Below are positions 8,533-17,330 of a stretch of 64,000 nt of DNA, in pieces (the first letter of the stretch is position 1; each line of letters starts with the position of its first letter). The notes below the pieces were generated by a model that made no database searches, was not told the DNA's origin, and saw only the letters and a list, made by a program, of their open reading frames with translations. A program made the position numbers and the translations under genes. The stretch is taken from assembly GCF_020181595.1 (NCBI RefSeq), contig NZ_CP084028.1, positions 3,004,401-3,068,400 on the forward strand, written 5' to 3'. The DNA comes from [Mycobacterium] vasticus. Lineage in GTDB: Bacteria; Actinomycetota; Actinomycetes; Mycobacteriales; Mycobacteriaceae.

Positions 8533-8791
8533 CTTCACCTCGTTCATCACCTGGTCGCCCTGATCGGAGAAAATCCTTGGCCTTTATGGAACCACAACAC
8601 CCCCGGACGTTGAGCACGGCGCTCGGGTAAGCGAACTCCAAGATCTCTAAGAGGACGTAGAGAGTTCCGACCGTGACAGTGTCGTGTTTCTCCTGTGACA
8701 TTTGCATAGCACCGTTACTCGAGTGTTTCGAACGCGTGACGTATCCGCCGTGGCGCGAGACGAGTCGAAGTCGAACTTGAGGAGTAGTGCC

Positions 8792-9355
8792 TTGTTTGTT
8801 TCCCGGTCTGTTGCCTGGTCCGTTGCCCCTTGGTCTGTCGCCCAGTCCCGTTCCCGGTCCTTTCCCCGGTCCCTTCCCAGCATTTCCGACCCGCGGGTCC
8901 GATTGCCCCTGGTGTGCGTCAGCGCCATGACAGCGGCCACCCTCGGATTCAGTGTCGCCTCCGCCAAGGCCGCCCCGACCCTGGTCGACGACCCGATGCC
9001 GATCCCGGCCCCGATCAGCGCCCCGGCGTTGCCCGGTGCCGCAGCGTTGCCCGGCGGGGTGCCCGGGGTGCCCGGCGCCGCCGTGGGCAACTCCTCGGCC
9101 GGCGTCAACGCCGCCAACTCCTTCCTGCAGGTGCTCAACGGCATGCTCAACAAGGTGGTGCCCGGCGTCGGCTCGATCATGCCGTCCGATGTCAGCTCGT
9201 TGACGCCTCCCACGGGCGCCGTCCCGGGTGCTGTCCCGGGTGCACCCGCCCTGGAGACGCCGCCGGTCGGGACGCCGCCCGCCGCCGCGCCGGCGCCGGG
9301 GTTCGTGCCGCAGACCCTGGCGGGGTCGCGCACGTTTAGCGGGTCGAAGAATTAG
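8792..9355 (+). CDS. Secreted Pro/Ala/Gly-rich protein of unknown function
   Basis: A frame of about 187 residues with a TTG start at 8792, chosen because GAGGAG lies just upstream. A Ser/Arg-rich leader precedes a hydrophobic stretch (LVCVSAMTAATLGFSVASAKA), so the protein is probably exported, with cleavage after ASAKA. The mature part is rich in Pro, Ala and Gly with repeated VPG and PAPG units and a central amphipathic segment (AANSFLQVLNGMLNKVVPG). An internal ATG at 8927 would leave only a short signal sequence. The first 90 bases are internally repetitive. Nothing at this position is known to me in M. tuberculosis. Confidence 0.6.
   Translation: MFVSRSVAWSVAPWSVAQSRSRSFPRSLPSISDPRVRLPLVCVSAMTAATLGFSVASAKAAPTLVDDPMPIPAPISAPALPGAAALPGGVPGVPGAAVGNSSAGVNAANSFLQVLNGMLNKVVPGVGSIMPSDVSSLTPPTGAVPGAVPGAPALETPPVGTPPAAAPAPGFVPQTLAGSRTFSGSKN
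8799..8885 (+). repeat. Degenerate pyrimidine-rich tandem repeat in a signal-peptide region
   Basis: Imperfect copies of a roughly 12-base unit like CCCGGTCCGTTG follow one another (for example CCCGGTCTGTTG, CCTGGTCCGTTG, CCCGGTCCTTTC). The unit length is a multiple of three, so copy-number changes would often keep the reading frame. It encodes the Ser/Arg-rich N terminus of the secreted protein. Confidence 0.6.
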
Positions 9356-9458
9356 GTGAGGCACGTCGGCCGTTGGCGCTGGCCGACGGCCGACTGCTAG
9401 CCATTGATGACCATTCGAGAGCCCCACCGTCGGGCGCTTGACTGGCCCAGCACCGACG

Positions 9459-10094
9459 TCAGTTCTGCGCCGCCACCACCGCGTCAAGGACCTGGGCGAT
9501 ATCGGACTGGGTGGGGACGCGGTAACCGTCATAGGCCGCGCTCATGTCGAACCCGCCAGACGCATAGAACATTGTCGGGCCTTCGACGCGGCCGCAGGAA
9601 GGCTCGCCCTGGCTGCCTACGCCACACTGTGACTGGCCGACTTGACTGACGTGCTCGTCGCCGGCCGCCAAAGCCGCCCGAGCGACATCTGGCGTCGAAT
9701 ACCGGGTGACTGTAACCCCGACCGCCAGTGCCAAATGGGGGTCGGCAGTCTCGCAAAACTGGGCAACAACAGGTGCGGTCCGAGTGACGCCCGACTCGAA
9801 GTAGTTAACCAACGTGAAATTGGCCAGTTTCGAGTCCGACAAGTCGAACGGCGTGAGAGGTGCCCCGCCGGTTTCTTGGCAGTCGGGCAGCACGTAGCCA
9901 CCAATAGCCTTGGGGAACCGGAAGCCTTGATATTCGATGGTCTCACCAACCACCGACCTGGACGCACCCACCTGGCCCTGTGGTGACGACACGCTTGAAC
10001 CACCGCTTCCACAGGCAGCCAAGGTGACCGGGGCCAGCATCAGGCCGACACCAAGTGCAATACCCGACCTCGCCCAAGCGAGCAAATCCTTCAT
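9459..10094 (-). CDS. Putative lipoprotein
   Basis: A 211-residue protein with a typical lipoprotein signal: a short basic start, a hydrophobic core (about residues 10-25) and the lipobox LAAC followed by GSGG. Lipid attachment at that cysteine would anchor it outside the membrane. The mature part contains several cysteines (DCQETG, FCETAD, QCGVG, SCGRVEG) that may form disulfides. No enzyme motif is seen. The ATG at 10094 has AGGAGG upstream, so the longer frame to 10151 is not used. Confidence 0.8.
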   Translation of the reverse strand: MKDLLAWARSGIALGVGLMLAPVTLAACGSGGSSVSSPQGQVGASRSVVGETIEYQGFRFPKAIGGYVLPDCQETGGAPLTPFDLSDSKLANFTLVNYFESGVTRTAPVVAQFCETADPHLALAVGVTVTRYSTPDVARAALAAGDEHVSQVGQSQCGVGSQGEPSCGRVEGPTMFYASGGFDMSAAYDGYRVPTQSDIAQVLDAVVAAQN

Positions 10095-10309
10095 GAGCCG
10101 ACCTACCTCCTGATTCGGTGGACGATCGGACGATACCGTTTCGCGGATCATAGTTCCGAGAACACGTCAATAGTTTAGAAGTCGGGACCTTTGGCTACGG
10201 CTCTCCGGGCCGCTGCCTTGGAGTCCGACCGCACAACACCCCGCCGCCCGCGTCACATCCGGCGGTATGAGAGACTGTCCAGCCGGAATACCTGCTAGGA
10301 GGGTCAATC

Positions 10310-10384
10310 ATGGCAAAGCGTGGCCGCAAGAAGCGCGATCGCAAGCACAGCAAAGCCAACCACGGCAAGCGACCCAACGCCTGA
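10310..10384 (+). CDS. 50S ribosomal protein bL37
   Basis: A 24-codon gene: residues 1-15 are MAKRGRKKRDRKHSK and the end is KRPNA. It has 12 Lys/Arg residues and a perfect AGGAGG at 10297-10302, 7 bases before the ATG. This sequence corresponds to bL37, the tiny extra large-subunit protein first seen in mycobacterial ribosome structures, and its place next to rshA-sigH agrees. It is too short for most gene finders. It converges with rshA with an 11-base gap. Confidence 0.93.
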   Translation: MAKRGRKKRDRKHSKANHGKRPNA

Positions 10385-10395
10385 GCGCAGCTGTT

Positions 10396-10686
10396 TCAGC
10401 CCTCGCGGCGGATGATCGTGGTCTGGCTGATCTGTAGCCGCACCCGCTCATAGAGCTGCCGCGGGGCCTTGTCGCCACTGCATTTGGTGGCGATCAGAGC
10501 CTTGATCCGCTCCTCGACCCCGTAATGCCGCAGGCAACCCGGGCATGCTTCGAGGTGCTCACGCAGCCTGGCTTTGCTCTCGGCGGTGCATTCGCCGTCC
10601 AGCAGCGTCCAGACCTCGGCGATCACCTCCGAACAGTCCACTGTCGGTTCGTCGGGGTTCGGCGTGCTGTGCCCGTGTTCGGTCAC
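10396..10686 (-). CDS. rshA: Zinc-associated anti-sigma factor RshA
   Basis: A 96-residue ZAS-family anti-sigma factor. The redox motif is His44-x3-Cys48-x2-Cys51 (EHLEACPGC), which holds zinc or a thiol switch. In M. tuberculosis, RshA binds SigH and releases it on oxidation or on phosphorylation by PknB. The start overlaps the sigH stop by four bases (ATGA), so the pair is translationally coupled. Confidence 0.95.
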   Translation of the reverse strand: MTEHGHSTPNPDEPTVDCSEVIAEVWTLLDGECTAESKARLREHLEACPGCLRHYGVEERIKALIATKCSGDKAPRQLYERVRLQISQTTIIRREG

Positions 10687-11405
10687 GACGACATCTCCTC
10701 AGGTGCCTGGCCGTCGCGGATGAAACCGCGGTCTCGGGCCACATCTGCCAACAACGTGCGCAGCTGACGCCTGCCGCGGTGCAGACGCGACATCACCGTG
10801 CCGATCGGCGTATCCATGATCTCGGCGATCTCCTTGTAGGGGAATCCTTCGACGTCGGCGTAGTACACCGCCATCCGGAACTCTTCGGGCAGCTGCTGCA
10901 GCGCCGCTTTGATCTCGATGTCCGGCAGCGACTCCAAGGCCTCCACCTCCGCTGAACGCAACCCCGTCGAAGTGTGCTCGGCGGTGGCCGCCAGCTGCCA
11001 GTCGGTGATCTCCTCGGTGGGGTATTCGGCCGGCGAGCGCTGCTTCTTGCGGTAGCTGTTGATGTAGGTGTTGGTCAGGATGCGGTACAGCCAGGCCTTG
11101 AGGTTGGTGCCGTCGCGGAACGAGCGGAACCCGGCGTAGGCCTTGACCATAGTCTCCTGCAGCAGGTCCTCGGCATCGGCGGGATTGCGCGTCATGCGCA
11201 GCGCACCGCCGTAGAGCTGATCGAGCATCGGGATCGCGTCGCGCTCGAAGCGCGCGGTCAGCTGCTCGTCGGTCTCGTCGGTACGCACGGGGGTCTTGGT
11301 GCCTTCGGCGTCAGCCATGTCGATCGCAGCGGTCCCTTCTGTCGCAACGCCCACCACGGGTGCGGCCAATGGCTCGTTTTCCAGCAGACCGACCGCCGTT
11401 GACAT
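10683..11405 (-). CDS. sigH: ECF sigma factor SigH
   Basis: A 240-residue ECF sigma factor. Region 2 is seen as [20 protein letters not shown] and region 4 as [18 protein letters not shown], nearly identical to M. tuberculosis SigH, the regulator of the oxidative and heat stress response (thioredoxins, sigB, sigE). The ATG at 11405 is chosen because GGAAGGAG lies 5-6 bases upstream. The N-terminal 45 residues differ from other SigH proteins and are probably disordered. Confidence 0.95.
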   Translation of the reverse strand: MSTAVGLLENEPLAAPVVGVATEGTAAIDMADAEGTKTPVRTDETDEQLTARFERDAIPMLDQLYGGALRMTRNPADAEDLLQETMVKAYAGFRSFRDGTNLKAWLYRILTNTYINSYRKKQRSPAEYPTEEITDWQLAATAEHTSTGLRSAEVEALESLPDIEIKAALQQLPEEFRMAVYYADVEGFPYKEIAEIMDTPIGTVMSRLHRGRRQLRTLLADVARDRGFIRDGQAPEEMSS

Positions 11406-11473
11406 CGGCGACTCCTTCCCGATCCTAGGACCGCGGCCGCCGGCATACGCAGCGACCACACGACTCCTCGCTC

Positions 11474-11500
11474 AACAGCGTGAGCCATGCAGCTATTTCC
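11474..11500 (-). promoter_or_regulatory. SigH-type autoregulatory promoter of sigH
   Basis: On the minus strand GGAAAT (11495-11500) is followed after 18 bases by GTT (11474-11476), fitting the SigH pattern GGAA-N17/18-GTT. It lies about 70 bases before the sigH ATG. SigH is known to activate its own gene in M. tuberculosis. The site also lies just upstream of the divergent ybaK-like gene. Confidence 0.6.
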
Positions 11501-11518
11501 GGCCGTTATCCTGACCCG

Positions 11519-12007
11519 GTGAGTCGCGCGGCAACCCCGGCCATCGCGGTCCTGGTCGCCGCACAGGTGCCCCACCAGGTGCTGCGCTACCACCACGACC
11601 CCCGCCGGCAGACTTTCGGCGACGAAGCCGTCGAACAGCTCGCCGCCGACGGGGTGGTGGCCGAGCAGGTCTTCAAGACCCTGATCGTGGCGATCCCGAG
11701 CGGTCTGGCCGTCGCGGTGCTGCCGGTGGGGTCTCAGCTGTCACTGAAGGCGACCGCCGCCGCACTCGGCGTGGCCAAGGCTGCGATGGCCGACCCGGTC
11801 GCCGCCCAGCGATCGACCGGCTACGTGCTCGGTGGCATCTCGCCGCTCGGGCAGCGCAAGCCGTTGCCGACGGTGGTGGACGTCTCGGCGCTGGACTTCG
11901 AGATGGTGCTGTGCAGCGCCGGGCAGCGCGGCTGGGACATCGCGCTGGCACCGGCGGATCTGATTCGGCTGACCGGGGCGGTCACCGCCGACATTCGGGC
12001 TCGCTAA
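11519..12007 (+). CDS. ybaK: YbaK/ProX-type Cys-tRNA(Pro) deacylase
   Basis: A 162-residue YbaK/EbsC-family protein that would hydrolyse cysteine mischarged on tRNA-Pro. Family signatures include EQVFKTLIV, the lysine in SLKATAAALG, and STGYVLGGISPLGQRK near the C terminus. The GTG at 11519 is chosen because it removes an unconserved N-terminal extension and fits the family start. The last four bases overlap the catC stop codon on the other strand. M. tuberculosis has a related product (Rv3224A/B) in this neighbourhood. Confidence 0.85.
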   Translation: MSRAATPAIAVLVAAQVPHQVLRYHHDPRRQTFGDEAVEQLAADGVVAEQVFKTLIVAIPSGLAVAVLPVGSQLSLKATAAALGVAKAAMADPVAAQRSTGYVLGGISPLGQRKPLPTVVDVSALDFEMVLCSAGQRGWDIALAPADLIRLTGAVTADIRAR

Positions 12008-12285
12008 ATCGCGACGTCACTGGGATGGGTTGCCAGTGGTGTCACCTTTATATCCATATAGGCGAAAAGCGGTAGCCCCGAAAGTATCTCGTGCAGTTCG
12101 TCATTGGACTCGACATCGAAGATCGAGATGTTGGAGTACTCCCCGACGATCCGCCAGATGTGCGGCCACTTGCCGGACCGCTGCAGCTCTTGCGAGTAGG
12201 CCTTCTCCCGGGCGACGATCTCGGCGCGATCCTGCGGGTCGAGATCGTGCGGAATCCGGACATCCATCCGTACGTGAAACAGCAT
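12004..12285 (-). CDS. catC: Muconolactone delta-isomerase
   Basis: A 93-residue protein of the MIase family: it starts MLFHVRMDVRIP and contains the conserved AREKAYSQELQRSGKWPHIWRI region. CatC converts muconolactone to 3-oxoadipate enol-lactone in the catechol branch of the beta-ketoadipate pathway; family members assemble as ring decamers. It is the last gene of catR-catB-catA-catC, 4 bases after catA. Confidence 0.95.
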   Translation of the reverse strand: MLFHVRMDVRIPHDLDPQDRAEIVAREKAYSQELQRSGKWPHIWRIVGEYSNISIFDVESNDELHEILSGLPLFAYMDIKVTPLATHPSDVAI

Positions 12286-12289
12286 CGCC

Positions 12290-13150
12290 TCAGCCCTCCA
12301 CCGGGTCCAGCACGAAGTTGTAGGTCACCGTGTAACTGCCGTCGGGTTGCAGCTTCGGATCCAGCATCAGCTCCGGCTTGACCGCTGAGGCGACGTCGTC
12401 GGCGTTGTGCGGGTCGCCGGGAAAGTACAGCTGACCGGTGACCAGCTCATGGCCTGGAGCCGACACCTTGAAGTGCACGTGCGCCGGGCGCCAGGCGTGC
12501 CAGCCGGCCGCAGCGATCAGCTGGCCGCAGGCGCCGTCGGTCGGGATCATGTACGGCTTCGGCTTGATCGTGGTGACCCGGAACTTCCCGTCCTCGGCGG
12601 TCGAAACGGTGCCCCGCAGGTTCCACACCGGCAGGCCGGGCGCGTACTGCGAATAGAGGCCGTCGTCGTCGGCGTGCCAGACCTCGAGCTTCCCGGCCAG
12701 CGGCGTGCCGTCCAGCGAGGTGATGGTGCCCTCCCACACCAGCTTGTCGCCCGGCTCGTCGTCGCGCATCGGCATGGTGGCGTCCGGGCCCAGCTCGGGG
12801 GCGTTGGGCACGTAGTAGGGCCCCTCGATGGTGCCCTTGTTGCCCTTGCGGTGGGCGGTGGTCACCTCCTCGAGCGCGTGCTCGACCCAGACGTCCAGGA
12901 ACAGTGGCCACTCCCCGTCGTGGCCGACCTTGATCAGCCACGCCTTGAGCGCGTTGTACTCCGGATAGGTGACCTGGTGGCGGTGGATGATCTCGTGCAC
13001 CGCGCCGAGCACCTCTCGGGCCAGTGTGTCGACCCGCTCCTTCGGGGTGTCTTTGACATCGTCGAAGCCGCCCTTGTCCAGGGCGAACCGGTCACTGGCA
13101 GCATTGCCGGAAGCGGCGGCGCTGGGCTGGGGTGCATCCACTGTGGTCAT
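12290..13150 (-). CDS. catA: Catechol 1,2-dioxygenase
   Basis: A 286-residue intradiol ring-cleavage dioxygenase. The N-terminal helical dimerisation region is followed by the Fe(III) site: Tyr in GPYYVPNAP, Tyr in KPYMIPTDG, and two His in HAWRPAHVHFKV. It opens catechol to cis,cis-muconate with O2. Position between catB and catC completes the catechol branch. Confidence 0.97.
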   Translation of the reverse strand: MTTVDAPQPSAAASGNAASDRFALDKGGFDDVKDTPKERVDTLAREVLGAVHEIIHRHQVTYPEYNALKAWLIKVGHDGEWPLFLDVWVEHALEEVTTAHRKGNKGTIEGPYYVPNAPELGPDATMPMRDDEPGDKLVWEGTITSLDGTPLAGKLEVWHADDDGLYSQYAPGLPVWNLRGTVSTAEDGKFRVTTIKPKPYMIPTDGACGQLIAAAGWHAWRPAHVHFKVSAPGHELVTGQLYFPGDPHNADDVASAVKPELMLDPKLQPDGSYTVTYNFVLDPVEG

Positions 13151-13170
13151 GATCTCTTCTCCTCGGTTGC

Positions 13171-14274
13171 TCAGCGGTCGACGCGGTAGCGGGTGAGTTT
13201 GTCGGGGTCGATCTGCACGCCCAGGCCGTTCCCCGGCGGCACGTGCAGGATCCCGTCGCGGATCTGCAGTGGTTCGGCAAGCAGGTCGTCGCTCATGTCC
13301 AGGAAGTTGGAGAGTTCCCCGGCACGCCGCGACGTCAGCTGGTGGGCCGCGCCGAACGTCACAGCACAGGCCGTGCCGAGTTGCCCGTCGATCTGGTTGC
13401 CCATCACCACCTCGATACCCAGTCCCTCGGCCAGATGCAGCACCCGCTGCGAGCCGGTGAAGCCGGTGCGGGCCGCCTTGATGGAGATGGCGGTGGCCGA
13501 CCCGCCGAGCACCTCACGGGTGACGTCGGCCGGGGTGGGGACGGACTCGTCGGCGATGAACGGGACGTCGAGGTGGCTGACCAGCCAGCGCCGGCCGAGT
13601 ACGTCGTCGGCCGGGCAGAGTTCCTCGGCGAACAACAGATCCAGGTCGGCCATCTCCTTCATCGCGCGCAGCGACTCGGCGGCCGTCCAGCCGCGGTTGC
13701 CGTCGACGTAGAGCTCGACGGTGTCGCCGAAGCGTTCCCGCAGCGCCCGAACGACGGCGGTGTCCAGCGACACCGGGCGTCGCCCCACCTTGACCTTGAA
13801 GGTGGTGATCCCGTAGTCATCGCGCATCCGCTCGGCTTCGGCGACCATCACCGCGGGGTCGTCGAAACCGAGCATGTGACTGACCCGCATCCGGTCGCTG
13901 AATCCACCGAGCAGCTCACTGACACCGAAGCCCAGCGTGCGGCCGAGCGCGTCCCAGATCGCCATGTCCACCGCCGCTTTGGCGGTCGGGTTGCCGACCG
14001 TGCGGGCCAGCCGCGCGCCCGCGGTCTCGCGTTCCAGCAGGGTCAGCCCGACCAGTTGCGGGGCGAAGATGCCCTCGACCACCGCGATGATCCCGGCCTG
14101 GGTCTCGCCGTAGGTGAACGGCCGCGGCGGGGCCTCGGCCACACCGACGATGCCGTCGTCGGTGTGCACCCGCACCAGCACGTGCTCGGCGACGTGCACC
14201 TGTCCGGAGGCGAACTTCAGCGGCTTGGCGTACGGGATGGCAAACGGAATCGCTTCCAGTGCAGTGATTTTCAT
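13171..14274 (-). CDS. catB: Muconate cycloisomerase
   Basis: A 367-residue enolase-superfamily enzyme. The catalytic KVK motif is in TTFKVKVGR, and the metal ligands lie in ELYVDGNRGW, FAEELCPADD and FIADESVPT. It cyclises cis,cis-muconate to muconolactone. The ATG overlaps the catR stop by four bases, so regulator and enzyme are co-translated, which is unusual because catR is often monocistronic and divergent. Confidence 0.95.
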   Translation of the reverse strand: MKITALEAIPFAIPYAKPLKFASGQVHVAEHVLVRVHTDDGIVGVAEAPPRPFTYGETQAGIIAVVEGIFAPQLVGLTLLERETAGARLARTVGNPTAKAAVDMAIWDALGRTLGFGVSELLGGFSDRMRVSHMLGFDDPAVMVAEAERMRDDYGITTFKVKVGRRPVSLDTAVVRALRERFGDTVELYVDGNRGWTAAESLRAMKEMADLDLLFAEELCPADDVLGRRWLVSHLDVPFIADESVPTPADVTREVLGGSATAISIKAARTGFTGSQRVLHLAEGLGIEVVMGNQIDGQLGTACAVTFGAAHQLTSRRAGELSNFLDMSDDLLAEPLQIRDGILHVPPGNGLGVQIDPDKLTRYRVDR

Positions 14275-15173
14275 CGGACCACTCCCGATGTCAGCGCAGG
14301 GAAGGCGGCCTCGACCACAGCCCGGACGGCGCCGACCACCGGCGCGTCCTCACCGCTGCGCCAGGCCAGCGCCAACTCGATGGTCCCGGCGTCCAGCAGA
14401 TCGCGGAACACCACGCCTTCCAACGGGATTCGCCGGGCCGAGTCCGGAACCACAGCAACACCGAGCCCGGCAGCGACCAGGCCCAGCAGCACCGCGGTAC
14501 CCGAGGCCAGATGCTCGCGCTGCGGCACGAAACCGACGGCGCGACAGGCCCGCAGCACGGTGTCGTTGACGGCCGATTCCCGGCTCTGGTAGGCGACGAA
14601 CTTCTCGTTGCGCAGATCCGCCAGCGACACCACCGGCTCCACCGCGAGCCGGTGGTCGGCCGAGACCGCCAGCACGAGCGGTTCGACGGCGATGGTCCGC
14701 AGCTCCAGTCCCTCGCCGATTGCGGGCGGTCGCAGCACCCCCAGATCCAGTGCGCCAGAACGCAGCCCATCGCAGTGCGCCGGGGTAAGCAGGTCGGCCT
14801 GGATCTCCAGATCGACACCGGGCAGCTCAGCCTGGACCATCCGGGCGATCCGCGGCAGGTGCGACAGCGCGGCGGTGCCGGTCAGCCCCAGCCGGATCCG
14901 GCCGCTGCGGCCCGCGGCGACCCGGCGCACACCGCGCACCGCGTCCTCGACGTCGGCGAGAATCCGGGCCACCTGGTCCTGCAGATACTCGCCGGCCGCG
15001 GTCAGTGACACCTGCCGGGTGGTGCGGTTGAACAACGTCGTGTCCAGTTCGGCCTCTAACTGCCTGATCGCATAGGACAGAGCCGGCTGCGCGACGTGCA
15101 GCCGCTCGGCGGCCTGACCGAAATGGCAGGTCTGGGCAACCGCGGCGAAATAACGCAGGTGACGTAGCTCCAT
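14271..15173 (-). CDS. catR: LysR-type regulator, CatR/BenM-like
   Basis: A 300-residue LysR protein. The N-terminal winged helix is MELRHLRYFAAVAQTCHFG through AERLHVAQPALSYAIRQLE, followed by a periplasmic-binding-like effector domain. Members of this group respond to cis,cis-muconate or benzoate. The start at 15173 gives the canonical LysR N terminus; upstream ATG codons in frame add an unconserved stretch. The gene is divergent from benA across 164 bases that hold a strong inverted repeat. Confidence 0.9.
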   Translation of the reverse strand: MELRHLRYFAAVAQTCHFGQAAERLHVAQPALSYAIRQLEAELDTTLFNRTTRQVSLTAAGEYLQDQVARILADVEDAVRGVRRVAAGRSGRIRLGLTGTAALSHLPRIARMVQAELPGVDLEIQADLLTPAHCDGLRSGALDLGVLRPPAIGEGLELRTIAVEPLVLAVSADHRLAVEPVVSLADLRNEKFVAYQSRESAVNDTVLRACRAVGFVPQREHLASGTAVLLGLVAAGLGVAVVPDSARRIPLEGVVFRDLLDAGTIELALAWRSGEDAPVVGAVRAVVEAAFPALTSGVVR

Positions 15174-15249
15174 GGATCTCAGCGTATGACCGGTATCCAT
15201 ATCGAACAAGAACATATTTTCCGATCATTAATCATGTTTTTTTATCAAA

Positions 15250-15276
15250 AAATGCCTAGTTCAGGACTAGGCATTT
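15250..15276. promoter_or_regulatory. Perfect 11-bp inverted repeat in the catR-benA intergenic region
   Basis: AAATGCCTAGT (15250-15260) and ACTAGGCATTT (15266-15276) are exact reverse complements around a TCAGG spacer. It ends 61 bases before the benA ATG in an AT-rich gap. It may be the operator of CatR or of the downstream LAL regulator, or a leader hairpin. It lacks an obvious LysR T-N11-A core. Confidence 0.65.
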
Positions 15277-15337
15277 AGCTGGTGTGACGGTCGCCACCCA
15301 GTGCCAGGGTTTAAGAACCGACCCTTTGGAGGCTGAC

Positions 15338-16783
15338 ATGACCGCACCAAGCACCACCAAGCTGGACCGCCTGGCCGACGTGCTCGACGATGCTGTGATC
15401 GAGGACCGTGACGCCGGTATCTATCGGGTCAACCGCCGGATCTTCACCGACCCGGACATCTTCGACCTGGAGATGAAATACATCTTCGAGGGCAACTGGA
15501 TCTTCCTGGCCCACGAGAGCCAGATCCCCAACCCCGGTGACTACTTCACCACCGACATCGGCCGCAGCCCGGTGGTCATCACCCGCGACAAGGACGGGCA
15601 GCTGCACTGCCTGGTCAATGCCTGCTCGCACCGCGGCGCGATCCTCTGCCGCCGCAAGACCGACAACCGGATGACGTTCACCTGCCCGTTCCACGGCTGG
15701 ACGTTCCGCAACGACGGCAAACTGCTCAAGGTCAAGCTGCCCGAGGGCGCCGGCTACCCGCCGGAGTTCGACACCAACGGATCCCACGACCTGACCAAGG
15801 TGGCCCGCTTCGAGAGCTACCGCGGCTTCCTGTTCGGCAGCCTCAACCCCGACGTCGTGCCGCTGACCGAATACCTCGGCGACGCAGCGAAGGTGATCGA
15901 CCTGCTGGTCGACCAGTCCCCGCAGGGCCTGGAGGTGTTGCGCGGCACCTCGACCTACACGCTGCACGCCAACTGGAAGGTGCAGATCGAGAACGGCGCC
16001 GACGGATACCACGTGACCTCGGTGCACTGGAACTACGCGGCCACCACGTCGCGACGCACCACCGGTGACTCCGCCTATGAGACCAAGGTGCTCGACGCCT
16101 CCAAGTGGGCCGCGGACGGCGGCGGCTACTGGTCGTTTCCGCACGGCCACATGTGCCTGTGGACCCAGGCCGCCAACCCCCAGGACCGACCGCTGTACGG
16201 CGAGATCGATCGGCTGCGGGAAGCGCACGGGAAAGCCAAGGGCGAGTTCATGGTTGCCGGCTCCCGCAACCTGTGCCTGTACCCCAACGTTTACCTGATG
16301 GACCAGTTCTCCACCCAGATTCGCCGGATCAAGCCGATCTCAGCCGACCGGACCGACATCAGCATCTGGTGCATCGCGCCCAAGGGCGAGAACCCCGAGG
16401 CCCGGGCCAACCGGATCCGTCAGTACGAGGACTTCTTCAATGCCACCGGGATGGCGACCCCCGACGACCTGGAGGAGTTCCGATCGGTTCAGAACGCCTT
16501 CCACTCCAGCACCGCCCAATGGAACGACGTCAGTCGCGGCGCCCAGCACTGGCTCGCCGGTCCGGACCCGGTGGCCAAGTCCCTCGGCATGGACCACGTC
16601 CTCTCCTCGGGGGTCAAGGCCGAGGACGAAGGCCTGTTCGTCGTGCAGGACCAGTACTGGCTGGAGGCCATGCAGGACGGGCTGGAAAAGGAACGAGCCC
16701 GGGAGCAGGCGATCGCAGCCGCGATCAGCGCCGGCCGCGCCCTCCGCGCCAACAGGACCCACCCGAGCCCCTGCGACCACTGA
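15338..16783 (+). CDS. benA: Benzoate 1,2-dioxygenase, large (alpha) subunit
   Basis: A 481-residue Rieske oxygenase subunit. The Rieske [2Fe-2S] ligands are Cys96, His98, Cys116 and His119 (CSHRG and CPFHGW). The mononuclear iron region follows in DGYHVTSVHWNY. With BenB and the BenC reductase it cis-dihydroxylates benzoate. The ATG at 15338 is chosen because GGAGG lies 5 bases upstream and the longer frame is atypical. It is the first gene of benA-benB-benC/D. Confidence 0.95.
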   Translation: MTAPSTTKLDRLADVLDDAVIEDRDAGIYRVNRRIFTDPDIFDLEMKYIFEGNWIFLAHESQIPNPGDYFTTDIGRSPVVITRDKDGQLHCLVNACSHRGAILCRRKTDNRMTFTCPFHGWTFRNDGKLLKVKLPEGAGYPPEFDTNGSHDLTKVARFESYRGFLFGSLNPDVVPLTEYLGDAAKVIDLLVDQSPQGLEVLRGTSTYTLHANWKVQIENGADGYHVTSVHWNYAATTSRRTTGDSAYETKVLDASKWAADGGGYWSFPHGHMCLWTQAANPQDRPLYGEIDRLREAHGKAKGEFMVAGSRNLCLYPNVYLMDQFSTQIRRIKPISADRTDISIWCIAPKGENPEARANRIRQYEDFFNATGMATPDDLEEFRSVQNAFHSSTAQWNDVSRGAQHWLAGPDPVAKSLGMDHVLSSGVKAEDEGLFVVQDQYWLEAMQDGLEKERAREQAIAAAISAGRALRANRTHPSPCDH

Positions 16784-16795
16784 ACGGAGCATCAG

Positions 16796-17320
16796 ATGAC
16801 CACCGCTACCCCCACCCAGACCGGTGCCAAGCACATCACCCAGAACGCGATCGAGGCGTTCCTCTACCGTGAGGCGCGCTATCTCGACGACCGCGAGTTC
16901 GAGAAGTGGCTGGAGTGCTACGGCGACGACGTCGTGTTCTGGATGCCCGCCTGGGACGTCGACGACCGGCTCACCGAGGATCCCCAGACCGAGGTGTCGC
17001 TGATGTACTACCCGAACAAGGGCGGCCTGCACGACCGGGTCTTCCGGATCCGCACCGAGCGATCCTCGGCGACGTCACTGCCGGATCCACGCACCAGCCA
17101 CAACATCGCCAACGTGGAGGTCATCGAGCGGCGTGGCGACGTGGTCGACGTCCGGTTCAACTGGCACACCATGTATTACCGCTACGAGGCGGTCGACCCG
17201 TACTACGGGACGTCGTTCTACACCATCGACTTCTCCGGCGAACAGCCGCTGATCCGGCGAAAGACGGTGGTGCTCAAGAACGACTACATCGACCACGTCG
17301 TGGACATCTACCACATCTGA
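16796..17320 (+). CDS. benB: Benzoate 1,2-dioxygenase, small (beta) subunit
   Basis: A 174-residue ring-hydroxylating dioxygenase beta subunit of the SnoaL-like fold. Family features are AIEAFLYREARYLDDREFEKWLE and the W-rich DVVFWMPAWDVDDR segment. It is structural in the alpha3beta3 oxygenase. It begins 12 bases after benA and ends 10 bases before the BenC-type frame. Confidence 0.95.
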   Translation: MTTATPTQTGAKHITQNAIEAFLYREARYLDDREFEKWLECYGDDVVFWMPAWDVDDRLTEDPQTEVSLMYYPNKGGLHDRVFRIRTERSSATSLPDPRTSHNIANVEVIERRGDVVDVRFNWHTMYYRYEAVDPYYGTSFYTIDFSGEQPLIRRKTVVLKNDYIDHVVDIYHI

Positions 17321-17330
17321 GGACCTCACC

